DNA of 64,000 nucleotides, taken from the NCBI RefSeq assembly GCF_004153605.1, contig NZ_SDSI01000002.1:558001-622000 (forward strand), given 5' to 3'. Below the pieces are notes generated by a model. That model saw only the letters and a list, made by a program, of their open reading frames with translations, was not told the origin of the DNA and ran no database searches. A program made the translations under genes and the position numbers. This document shows positions 30,964 to 39,121 of this stretch, in pieces. Numbering within the stretch: the first letter of the stretch is position 1; each line of letters opens with the position of its first letter. Origin of the DNA: Qipengyuania_B thermophila (lineage in GTDB: Bacteria > Pseudomonadota > Alphaproteobacteria > Sphingomonadales > Sphingomonadaceae).

Positions 30964-32408
30964 ATGGACAAACCGCGGCAGAGTGCGGCCGGGCTGTGGA
31001 ATATCAGCTTCGGCTTTTTCGGTATCCAGATCGGCTTTGCCCTGCAGAACGCCAACATGAGCCGCGTCTTCCAGTCGCTCGGCAGTGCCATCGATGATCT
31101 GCCGGTGCTGTGGATCGCCGCCCCGCTCACCGGCCTTCTCGTCCAGCCCATTGTCGGCCACCTGTCCGACCGGACGTGGCTCGGCCGACTGGGATGGCGG
31201 CGATGCTGCTGTGGGTGCTGGACGCCTCGCTGAACATCAGCATGGAGCCGTTCCGCGCCTTTGTCGGCGACATGCTGCCCAAGTCTCAGCACACGGCCGG
31301 CTATGCCGTGCAGACCGCCTTCATCGGCAGCGGCGCAGTCGTCGGCTCCATCTTTCCGTGGCTGCTGGACCATTTCGGGGTCGCCAATGTCGCGCCCGAT
31401 GGCGGCATTCCCGACACGGTGCGATTCAGCTTCTGGGCCGGGGCGGCGGCGCTGTTCGCGGCGGTTCTGTGGACGGTGCTGACGACGCGGGAATATTCTC
31501 CCGAACAGATGGCGCGGTTCCACAGCGATACCGCCCAGCCGGACCCGGCAGGTTTGACGCGTGCACTGGCAAGCCGTCCCTTCACGGCGCCAATCGTCTG
31601 GCTGGTTGCGGGCGTGACCGTGATGCTCGCGGTGCGGGTGTTCGCCTTCAAGCAGGAAGTGCTGCTGCTCGGCGCGCTGATGATGACCTACGGGCTTCTG
31701 AGCGCCTATGTCATTGGCCGCGCCCGCGGAGGGGCTGCGCCGGGCATGCTGGGCAGCATCATTGGCGACTTCTCAGCCATGCCGGAGGTGATGAAGCGGC
31801 TGGCGCTGGTGCAGTTCCTCAGCTGGGCCGCCCTCTTCATCATGTGGATCCACACCACGCCGGTCGTGAGCCAGTACTTCTTCGGTTCGGACGATCCCGC
31901 CAGCGCCGCCTACCAGAATGGCGCCAACTGGGTCGGCATCCTCTTCGCCATCTACAACGGTGTCGCCGCGGTCGCTGCGCTGACACTTCTGCCATGGCTG
32001 GCGCGGCGGATCGGCAAGGCGGCAACGCATGCCGCCTGTCTGCTGTGCGGAGCCGCAGGGTTCGCCGGCTTCTTCGTGCACCGCGACCCGCATTGGCTCA
32101 TTGCCAGCGAGATCGGCGTGGGAATCGCCTGGGCGTCCATCCTGGCGATGCCGTATGCCATTCTCGCCTCCAGCCTGCCGGCCGGCAAGCTTGGCGTGTA
32201 CATGGGCCTGTTCAACGTGTTCATCGTGGTGCCGCAGCTGCTGGTCGCGACAGTCATGGGCACGATCATGGTGTCCCTGTTCCCGACGGAGCCGATCTGG
32301 ACGATGGCATTTGCCGCCGGCGCGCTGATCCTCGCGGCGGTGGCGACCCTGCGCGTGCAGACCGAGCCTGATCCGCTGCCGACAGGCGCGTCTCAGGCGG
32401 CGGCGTAG
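30964..32408 (+). pseudogene. MFS sugar transporter with internal deletion/frameshift
   Basis: Major-facilitator maltose/sucrose-type permease (SLC45/GPH-like). The first part starts at ATG 30964 (MDKPRQSAAGLWNISFGFFG) and reads to ...VGHLSDRTWLGRLG near 31195, then leaves frame. The rest continues in another frame from MAAMLLWVLDASLNISMEPFRAFVGD to the stop at 32408. Relatives have about 25 residues at the junction (normally RRRPYFL... and a membrane helix), so a segment not divisible by three seems lost, removing about one transmembrane span. Remaining helices look intact, which suggests a recent event or an assembly error. Ends 16 bases into the convergent oxidoreductase gene. Confidence 0.85.
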
Positions 32409-33382
32409 ATCCTGTCGAGGACGTGCGCGACGGTCCCGACGCCATCCACGGCGGGATCGAAGCGATTGTCCTGCGCGAGGCGCAGCGCCCAGTCCGCAGC
32501 AACCCGTCCTCCCCACGCATCGGGCGCCGAGGCGATAATCTCGCGCGATGTGCCGCGGTCAACGAAGGCTTCGAAGTCGTAGAAGCTGCCGCCCACGTTA
32601 CGAAAACCGGCGCTGGCCTCTGTGCCGTAGAAGGTTGCCGAAATGACCGCATCGGCGCCGGCGTTGAGGTTCCAGGAACAGGCCAGGTTCAATGCCGCTC
32701 CGGAGTCGAGATCGATGCGGGCAACCGCATAATCCTCGACCCGCACATCGTCTCTGGCCAGCGGCTGGCCACCGGCGAAGAGCCGCGCGCTCACTTGCCG
32801 AACCTCGAGCTGCTCGAGCAGGAAAAGCGCAAGGTCGACGAGGTGCACGCCAAGATCCATGACGCAGCCGCCGCCGGACTGTGCCCGGTCGAAGAACCAC
32901 TCCCGCCCCGGCCCGTAGGCATTGTGGAAGACGAGATCGACAGCGAAGACGGTGCCGAGGCTGCCCTTGCGGATCGCATCACCGATCGCCTCCACCGCCC
33001 GGGTGCGGCGGTACGAGAAGTCGACGGCCAGCAGCCGGTCAGCCCGCCGGGCGGCGGCAATCGCGGCTTGCGCCTCGTCCGCGTTTCGTCCGAGCGGCTT
33101 CTGGCAGAACACCGCAGCGCCTTGATCCAGCGCCGCGATCGTCTGCGCGGCGTGGTGCGCGCTCGGGGTGGCAACAACGATTCCGTCCAGACCCATGGCG
33201 AGCATGGCGCCCAAGCCGTCCACGCGCGCCGCCTGCGGCGCCAGGAGCAGCGCTTCGCGGGCACTGGCATCGTCCGGGTCGCACACCGCCGCCGCCTCGA
33301 CCACTCGCGTGGCGAGCATGGCCTCCATGCGGTGCCGGCCAATCCAGCCGGTGCCGAGGAAGCCGAGCCGGGGACGAGTCAC
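32393..33382 (-). CDS. Gfo/Idh/MocA-family NAD(P)-dependent oxidoreductase
   Basis: 329 residues from GTG 33382, whose GTGA overlaps the preceding dehydrogenase stop. N-terminal Rossmann fold (LGFLGTGWIGRHR), the family EKP motif as CQKPLG, and a C-terminal sheet domain with GGGCVMDLGVHLVDLALFLL. The family includes inositol 2-dehydrogenases and sugar 3-dehydrogenases. Last gene of the coupled minus-strand unit that also encodes inositol-3-phosphate synthase, so an inositol or its glycoside is a reasonable substrate (inference). Confidence 0.9.
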   Translation of the reverse strand: MTRPRLGFLGTGWIGRHRMEAMLATRVVEAAAVCDPDDASAREALLLAPQAARVDGLGAMLAMGLDGIVVATPSAHHAAQTIAALDQGAAVFCQKPLGRNADEAQAAIAAARRADRLLAVDFSYRRTRAVEAIGDAIRKGSLGTVFAVDLVFHNAYGPGREWFFDRAQSGGGCVMDLGVHLVDLALFLLEQLEVRQVSARLFAGGQPLARDDVRVEDYAVARIDLDSGAALNLACSWNLNAGADAVISATFYGTEASAGFRNVGGSFYDFEAFVDRGTSREIIASAPDAWGGRVAADWALRLAQDNRFDPAVDGVGTVAHVLDRIYAAA

Positions 33383-34356
33383 GAGAACGCGACCAGCGCC
33401 TTGACGAAGCCGCCGGGCTTGTCCCGCGTGGCAATCAGCGCCTCGTCCAGCTGTTCCAGCGGATAGGTGGCTGAAAAGAGGGGTGAGGGATCCAGTCGCC
33501 CGCTGGCCACGGCATCGATTGCCTCGCGCAGGCCACGCATCTGGACGGCAGGATCGCGCTCGTGCGCGTTGACCACGTCGATGCCCTTCCAGTTCCAACC
33601 CTGCATGTTGACCTGTCGGGGGCCATCCTGATGATAGCCGGCGACCGCCAGCACCCCGCCCGTGCCGACGAGTTCGCCGGCGAGGTCCAGCGGCCACTGC
33701 TTGCCGACACACTCGATAACCCGTTCGCACATGGCGCCGTCGGTCGGTCCGCTCACCTGTGCGATGATGGCGTGGTGGTCGTGCATGGCGATGGTGTGCG
33801 TCGCCCCGAACCGGCGCGCCAGGGCGAGCGATTCCTCCCGGCGCGAGATGGCGATGACCCGCGCGCCCGCCTCGCTGGCCAGACGGCACAGCACTGCGCC
33901 AAGGAAGCCGATGCCGATGATCGCCACCGTCTGCCCCGCTTCGATGCGGCTGCGCCGGAAGATGTTAAAGGCACAACCCAGCGGTTCGCCCGGAAAGGGC
34001 GTGCCCGCCAGCGCGGGCGGCAGCACCGCGGTGGCGGCGGCAGGAACAACCTCGTACTCGGCGAACGACTGCGCGCCGAGAAAGGCAACGCGGTTTCCGG
34101 CCGCTGGCGCAGCAACGCCGGCTCCGACCGCATCGACCACGCCCCAGCCTTCATGCCCCAGACCGCCCGGAGCCGTGGGGAAGCGCATCCATTCCGGTCC
34201 TTCCCAAGGCTCGATGTTCGAGGCGCAAACGCCGCAGCCCTCGAGACGGACCCGCACCTCGCCCTCGCCCGGCTCGGGAACGGCAACCGATGTGACCGCG
34301 AAGCGGCGCGGGCCGGTCAGAACCGCCGCGCGCATGGCACCGTGAGCAACCGTCAT
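33379..34356 (-). CDS. Medium-chain (zinc-type) alcohol/polyol dehydrogenase
   Basis: 325 residues from ATG 34356; ATG 34335 (MRAAVLTG) is an alternative. GroES-like N-terminal domain with CGVCASNIEPW and GLGHEGWGVVDAVG (catalytic-zinc Cys and His-Glu); Rossmann domain with AIIGIGFLGAVL. The structural-zinc four-Cys lobe is not evident. Relatives act on polyols, including scyllo-inosose-type dehydrogenases. Overlaps the inositol-phosphate synthase stop (ATGA). Confidence 0.9.
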   Translation of the reverse strand: MTVAHGAMRAAVLTGPRRFAVTSVAVPEPGEGEVRVRLEGCGVCASNIEPWEGPEWMRFPTAPGGLGHEGWGVVDAVGAGVAAPAAGNRVAFLGAQSFAEYEVVPAAATAVLPPALAGTPFPGEPLGCAFNIFRRSRIEAGQTVAIIGIGFLGAVLCRLASEAGARVIAISRREESLALARRFGATHTIAMHDHHAIIAQVSGPTDGAMCERVIECVGKQWPLDLAGELVGTGGVLAVAGYHQDGPRQVNMQGWNWKGIDVVNAHERDPAVQMRGLREAIDAVASGRLDPSPLFSATYPLEQLDEALIATRDKPGGFVKALVAFS

Positions 34357-35459
34357 GCCGCGCCTATAAACCTCTGAAGTTCCGCGTGCGCGTAGTCGTC
34401 GCTCACCTGCCGCGGCGGATGCTTGCAGAAGTAGGCCGAGGCCGGGTTGATCACCCCCCCGATCTTCCTGTCGAGCGCCAGCTTGGCGCAGCGGATCATG
34501 TCGATCGCCACCCCGGCCGAGTTCGGGCTGTCCTCGACCGAGAGGCGGAGTTCGAGGTTCATCGGCACGCCCCCGAACAGCTGCCCCTCCATGCGCAGGA
34601 AGCACACCTTGTTGTCGTTCTGCCAGGCCACATAGTCGGAAGGCCCGACATGGATGTTCTCGCTTTCGAGCCGCCGCGCCGCCACCGACTGCACCGCTTC
34701 GGTCTTGGATCGCTTCTTGGACGCCAGCCGGGTCCGTTCAAGCATGTTGAGGAAGTCGGTGTTGCCGCCCGTGTTCAGCTGGTAGGTACGTTCAAGGCGC
34801 ACGCCGCGCTTGGCAAACAGGTCCGTCAGCACGCGGTGAACGATCGTCGCCCCAAGCTGCGCCTTGATGTCATCGCCGATGATCGGCACGCCGGCCTCCT
34901 CGAAGCGGCTCGCCCACGCCGGATCGCTGGCGATGAACACCGGGATCGCGTTCACGAACGCAGCACCGGCCCTTAATGCGCATTCCGCATAGAACTCCGT
35001 CGCGGCCTGCGAGCCGACCGGGAGATAGTTGACCAGCACCTCGACACGGGCCTCGCGCAGATGCTCCACCACCTCGTCCATCGACGGCTCGGCCGCCTCC
35101 GCGACGACGAAGCTCCGCTCGGGCGGATGGGCGCGCATGTGTTCGGCGACGCCGTCGAGCACGCGGCCCATGCGCACCCTGGCTCCCGTCGGCTTGACCG
35201 CATCGCAGAAGCGGGTCGTGCAGTTCGGGCTGGCGAAGATGGCCTCGCTGACATCCGTGTCCAGCTTGCGCTTGTCCACGTCCCACGCGGCAACCACCCG
35301 GATGTCGCCGGGAGCGTAGCCGCCGATGTCTGCGTGCATCAGGCCCGTGTGATCGTTCGACCCCCGCCCGTAGAGCGACAGGCCCTGAACAAGCGAGCTT
35401 GCGCAGTTGCCCACGCCGACAAGGCCCACCCTGATTTCGCGTGCGGCGCTTCCGCCCAT
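34353..35459 (-). CDS. ino1: Inositol-3-phosphate synthase
   Basis: Converts glucose 6-phosphate to 1D-myo-inositol 3-phosphate using NAD. 368 residues, the short prokaryotic type. Rossmann start RVGLVGVGNCASSLVQGL, then VNYLPVGSQAATEFYAEC, IGDDIKAQLGATIVHR, QLNTGGNTDFLNM and LERTRLASKKRSKTEAV, which carry the active-site lysines and the NAD contacts. Coupled to both neighbours (TGATG upstream, ATGA downstream). It commits the cluster to an inositol-containing product or precursor. Confidence 0.95.
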   Translation of the reverse strand: MGGSAAREIRVGLVGVGNCASSLVQGLSLYGRGSNDHTGLMHADIGGYAPGDIRVVAAWDVDKRKLDTDVSEAIFASPNCTTRFCDAVKPTGARVRMGRVLDGVAEHMRAHPPERSFVVAEAAEPSMDEVVEHLREARVEVLVNYLPVGSQAATEFYAECALRAGAAFVNAIPVFIASDPAWASRFEEAGVPIIGDDIKAQLGATIVHRVLTDLFAKRGVRLERTYQLNTGGNTDFLNMLERTRLASKKRSKTEAVQSVAARRLESENIHVGPSDYVAWQNDNKVCFLRMEGQLFGGVPMNLELRLSVEDSPNSAGVAIDMIRCAKLALDRKIGGVINPASAYFCKHPPRQVSDDYAHAELQRFIGAA

Positions 35460-36388
35460 CACTGCACCCCTCGCGCGGCAGTCCGGACCTGAGCACTGGG
35501 CGGAGCGTAGCGGTCCGTCATCCAGGCGCAGAAGTCGGCAAAGGCCTGAGGCTCCCTGGCAAGGCTGGTATGATGCGCTTCGAGGCCGAGATGTTCGGGC
35601 GTGAAGCAATACGTCACCAGCAGTTCGAAATCCTGCAACGCCTCCATCTGCCGGTCGAACCAGTCGAGCGCGCCCTCGCGGAAGCTGTCCGCCCAGCTCA
35701 GCCCGGTGCGCAGCTTGCGCACGCCCAGATCCTTCATCCACCGCACGGCATCGTCCAGGCGCGGATCCTCGAAATGGAACCATTGCATGATGCCCATTTG
35801 GGCCGCATGCCGGCGATAGTGTTCGAGCGCGAGCTTGGGCGTGCCGTCCTCGCGGATCAGTCCCATGTAGAAATGCCGGTAATAGCTGGATCCCTCCGCC
35901 TCGCGGTGCCGTGTTTCAGCGCCCCAGCTCTGCGGCAGGTCGAAGAGGGAATACCAGTACACCTGCGGCACGCGCCCGATGAGCAACTCGGCCGTCCGGT
36001 TCAGCCCGAATACCTGCACCTCCTCGGCGCCGAACGAGCCGACACCGACCTCGGTCGCCCAGACGGGCTTGTCAGGGACAACGGCTTCGATCTCGGCGAT
36101 ACGGTCGGGCCAGGAGTGGATCGGCCACAGGTTCCAGTCGAGCGGAAACCCGTGCACCGCGACCACGTCGACGGCTTCCAGCGCCCCCTGGTCGCGCATC
36201 CGGCTCACCCAGTGCGGATCGATGGGCGACATCCCGCCAAGGACGCGGGTCAAGCCGGGCCGCACGGACTGAACGGCGGCACCCGCCCGGATCACGGTGT
36301 CGGCATAGCCCGCCCATTCTGGATCAAGTTCGGGGTTCCAGTGCGACTTGTTGTTCGGCTCGTTCCAGAGCATCACCGCTTCGATCAT
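35459..36388 (-). CDS. Glycosidase-like (clan GH-A) protein with apparently permuted barrel
   Basis: 309 residues. Near the N-terminus is MLWNEPNNKSHWN, the beta-4 Asn-Glu-Pro motif with acid/base E10; the putative nucleophile is E113 (VWATEVGVGSFG, beta-7); beta-8 is VYWYSLFDLPQSW. After LIREDGTPKLALEHYRR, where such barrels normally end, the chain goes on with MQWFHFEDPRLDDAVRWM, LRTGLSWADS and LLVTYCFTPEHLG, which look like beta-1 to beta-3. The order is therefore beta-4 to 8, then 1 to 3. No signal peptide. ATG 36388 overlaps the upstream stop (ATGA). Likely a cytosolic glycosidase or transglycosidase acting on the cluster product. Confidence 0.75.
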   Translation of the reverse strand: MIEAVMLWNEPNNKSHWNPELDPEWAGYADTVIRAGAAVQSVRPGLTRVLGGMSPIDPHWVSRMRDQGALEAVDVVAVHGFPLDWNLWPIHSWPDRIAEIEAVVPDKPVWATEVGVGSFGAEEVQVFGLNRTAELLIGRVPQVYWYSLFDLPQSWGAETRHREAEGSSYYRHFYMGLIREDGTPKLALEHYRRHAAQMGIMQWFHFEDPRLDDAVRWMKDLGVRKLRTGLSWADSFREGALDWFDRQMEALQDFELLVTYCFTPEHLGLEAHHTSLAREPQAFADFCAWMTDRYAPPSAQVRTAARGVQ

Positions 36389-37185
36389 GCCGCCCCCTCT
36401 TTCGCGGGATAGACCGCCATCGGCCCCATGTCCGCAAACGGGACCGGCGCGGTCCGGCACAGGTAGACTTCCGCTTCGATCTGCGCCTCCACGCGGAACC
36501 CGGCGGCGCGCAGCATTGCCTGGCTGCAGGCGCTGTTGGGTGCCCACCAGTTCGTCCAGTCGTCGGCGTATTCATGCTCGATGAAATGCATCTTGGGGTA
36601 GCCCGGTTCGTCGAAATAGTCCGGCGGGTCGAAGGTGCCCGGCTTGTGAAACGGATGATTACGCGGCGGATCGAAGACGTGCTCGCTGCCGCGCTGCATC
36701 GTCTGGAACAGCAGCCAGTCCCCGGCCACATGTTCGCGAATGAGGTCAAGCGCCAGCAGCGGGTGGCGCAGGTGATAGAGCACTCCCATGAAGATGACCC
36801 AGTCGAACGTCTCGCGAAGAGCCGCGACGTCGTAGACCGACAAGTTGCGAAACTCGACGTCGCCGACCCCGCGCGCATCCGCCGCGAGCCGCGCCTGCGC
36901 CAGATAGCGGTCGTCGGTGTCGATCCCGAGCACGCGCCCCGCACCTCTCGCCTTCATCTCGAGCGCGTAAAAGCCGGCGTTGCAGCCGATGTCGAGAACC
37001 GACCGGCCCTCCAGATCAGCCGGAAGGCTGCCGGCGAAGCGGGCGAACTTGAACGCCGGATAATCGCCGAGGAAATGTTCGGGCGCGGTCCGGATGCCGC
37101 CGCCAAGGTCGATGTTCTGAAACCATGGTGCGAGTTCCCGCACCCGTTCCTCGAGATCGGTCACGGTTCCTGATGCGGGTTTCAT
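36385..37185 (-). CDS. SAM-dependent methyltransferase, TIGR04290-like
   Basis: 266 residues from ATG 37185. CmoB-like architecture: WFQNIDLGGGIRTAPEH, DYPAFKFARFAGSLPADLEG, SAM loop SVLDIGCNAGFYALEMKARGA, acidic VLGIDTDDRYLAQA and VIFMGVLYHLRHPLLALD, with a long insert (FDPPRNHPFHKPGTFDPPD) and WWAPNSACSQAMLRAAGF. This combination matches, from memory, the Rta_06860 methyltransferase family found in glycan clusters. It might O-methylate a sugar or inositol. Coupled to both neighbours by ATGA. Confidence 0.85.
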   Translation of the reverse strand: MKPASGTVTDLEERVRELAPWFQNIDLGGGIRTAPEHFLGDYPAFKFARFAGSLPADLEGRSVLDIGCNAGFYALEMKARGAGRVLGIDTDDRYLAQARLAADARGVGDVEFRNLSVYDVAALRETFDWVIFMGVLYHLRHPLLALDLIREHVAGDWLLFQTMQRGSEHVFDPPRNHPFHKPGTFDPPDYFDEPGYPKMHFIEHEYADDWTNWWAPNSACSQAMLRAAGFRVEAQIEAEVYLCRTAPVPFADMGPMAVYPAKEGAA

Positions 37186-37778
37186 GCCGGAGTCTCGTTC
37201 AGGCTGATCACTCTTGCTCCCCAAGTCCCGACGGCGAGGCGGCTGATGGACGCAGGATCGATATCGAACCGGAGAAGATGGTCGAGCGAGAGCCCGAGCG
37301 CCTTGGCGACGACTGCCCGGATGACGTCGCAATGGCTGACCATCACCGCCAACCCGCCATCATGGACGGTCGCGGCGGCTTCGACCGCCCGCCAGGCGCG
37401 ACCCTGAACCTCCGTCATGCTTTCGCCGCCCGGAGGCCGCGCGGTCGCGCGGCGCTCGTTCCAGGCGCGCCAGTCCGGCTCATGATCGAGCTCCGCGAAA
37501 GACCTGCCGCGCCACGCGCCGAAGTCCACCTCATCCAGAGCTTCCACCACATCGACCGTGCACGATGCGGCCTCGGCGATGGCGGCTGCGGTCCGCCGCG
37601 TGCGAAGCGATGGGCTGGCGAGCACGCGACGAGGTTCCAGCCGGGCCACGCACTTCGCCAACGCCTGCGCCTCGCGCGTTCCCTCCGCGGAAAGGTCGGC
37701 ACTGTCGCTTCGCCCCGTCAGCACGCGGCCGTAATCCGCATGGCGCGCGTGCCGGATCAGCAGAAGGGTGATGCTCAT
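37182..37778 (-). CDS. Histidine-phosphatase-family protein
   Basis: 198 residues from ATG 37778 (MSITLLLIRHARHADYG). Catalytic RH motif at the N-terminus (variant RHA rather than RHG), SPSLRTRRTAAAIAE, EALDEVDFGAWRG with the acid, and the second catalytic His in VMVSHCDVIRA. First gene of the minus-strand half of the cluster. Because the next steps include inositol-3-phosphate synthase, and no inositol monophosphatase gene is present here, it is a candidate for removing the inositol phosphate; cobalamin- or sugar-phosphate phosphatase activity is equally possible by family. Confidence 0.88.
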   Translation of the reverse strand: MSITLLLIRHARHADYGRVLTGRSDSADLSAEGTREAQALAKCVARLEPRRVLASPSLRTRRTAAAIAEAASCTVDVVEALDEVDFGAWRGRSFAELDHEPDWRAWNERRATARPPGGESMTEVQGRAWRAVEAAATVHDGGLAVMVSHCDVIRAVVAKALGLSLDHLLRFDIDPASISRLAVGTWGARVISLNETPA

Positions 37779-37921
37779 CGGCCATCGCTCGGCGCATAAG
37801 CTATGTAGAAGCAAGGAACAACCCCGGAACGGTCGGCCAAGCGTGCCCTGCGCGCGACAAGCCGTTCAACTGCTTGCTGTCGAGAGGGATCACGACCCTG
37901 TGCAAGCCTTCAAGAGCTGCG

Positions 37922-37946
37922 GGAAACCTTTCGTTGAAAGAGCGTT
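37922..37946 (+). promoter_or_regulatory. Candidate EcfG-type (general stress response) promoter
   Basis: GGAAA-N16-CGTT, one base from the alphaproteobacterial EcfG consensus GGAAC-N16/17-CGTT, about 60 bases before the TTG start of the first plus-strand SDR gene. It is the best promoter-like motif I see in the 227-base divergent gap (37779-38005); no matching motif faces the other way. Confidence 0.35.
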
Positions 37947-38005
37947 CATCTTCATCTACTTGCCTTCTGCGGCAAGACGACGACCATCTGCTTGGGGGGA
38001 AGCCA

Positions 38006-39121
38006 TTGTCAGAAACCGTTTTGGTCACCGGCGGAGCCGGGTTCATCGGCCGGCGCGTCTGCCGCGAACTGCTTGATCGGGGTCATCGGGTGCGGGTGCT
38101 CGACGCCCTGATCCCTCAGGTGCACGGCGACGGCAGCCGCCCCGCGGACCTGCCCGCGGACGTCGACCTGGTCCGCGCCGACATTCGCGACGGCGACGCA
38201 GTTGCGGATGCGCTGCGTCAGGTCGACAGCGTGGTCCACCTTGCCGCCGAGGTCGGTGTCGGACAGTCGATGTACGAGGTGGAACGCTACACCTCCGTCA
38301 ACGACGTCGGCACCGCCGTTCTCTTCGAACGGCTGATCGACCATCCGGTGCGCCGCGTGGTGACCGCATCGTCGATGAGCATCTATGGCGAAGGGCTGTA
38401 CCGGAACGCCGACGGCGAACTGGTCCAAGATGCCGCCCGGGCCCCGCTGCGCGACGGGCAGGCGCAGTGGGAGCCGACAGACGCGCAGGGACGCGCGCTG
38501 GAGCCGGTGGCTACGCCCGAATGGAAGCGGCCTTCGCTCTCGTCCATCTACGCCCTCAACAAGTACGTGCAGGAGCGCACGACACACATCATGGGCGCCC
38601 CGTACGGCATCGAGTCCGTCTGCCTGCGGCTGTTCAACGTGTTCGGACCCGGCCAGGCGCTGTCGAACCCCTATACGGGCGTGCTGGCCATCTTCGCCTC
38701 CCGCCTCCTCAACAAGCAACCGCCCCTCATCTTCGAGGACGGTCAGCAGCGGCGCGACTTCGTCCATGTGGATGATGTGGCGCGTGCCTTCGTGGCGGCG
38801 CTGTTCCTGCCGCAGGCCGCCGGTCAGACCTTCAACGTCGGCTCCGGACAGGACCGATCCGTGTCGGAGGTGGCGCGGGAACTCGCCCGGGCGATGGGAT
38901 GCGAGGGGCTGGACGCGCAGATCGTCGGCAAGGCGCGCACGGGCGACATCCGCCACTGCTTCTGCGACCCCCGACTGGCCCGCGAGCAGCTTGGCTTCAC
39001 CGCCACGGAGAATTTCGCCGAGCGCCTGCAGGAGCTTGCCGAATGGGTGGCGACGCAGACGGCCGACGACCGGGTCGAGACCGCCCGCCGCGAACTGGAA
39101 CAGCGGGGGCTGGTGGCATGA
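38006..39121 (+). CDS. NAD-dependent sugar-nucleotide epimerase/dehydratase (extended SDR) 1
   Basis: 371 residues. Start taken as TTG 38006 (LSETVLVTGGAGFIGRR) because GGGGGGA precedes it and the Rossmann GxxGxxG begins ten residues in; an ATG at 37874 would add ~44 unrelated residues. Catalytic Tyr-Lys in SSIYALNKYVQE, SSMSIYGEGLY strand, FNVFGPGQALSNPYTG and RRDFVHVDDVA substrate loops. Acts on a nucleotide-activated hexose; exact reaction not determined. The next gene starts inside its stop (ATGA). Confidence 0.92.
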   Translation: MSETVLVTGGAGFIGRRVCRELLDRGHRVRVLDALIPQVHGDGSRPADLPADVDLVRADIRDGDAVADALRQVDSVVHLAAEVGVGQSMYEVERYTSVNDVGTAVLFERLIDHPVRRVVTASSMSIYGEGLYRNADGELVQDAARAPLRDGQAQWEPTDAQGRALEPVATPEWKRPSLSSIYALNKYVQERTTHIMGAPYGIESVCLRLFNVFGPGQALSNPYTGVLAIFASRLLNKQPPLIFEDGQQRRDFVHVDDVARAFVAALFLPQAAGQTFNVGSGQDRSVSEVARELARAMGCEGLDAQIVGKARTGDIRHCFCDPRLAREQLGFTATENFAERLQELAEWVATQTADDRVETARRELEQRGLVA

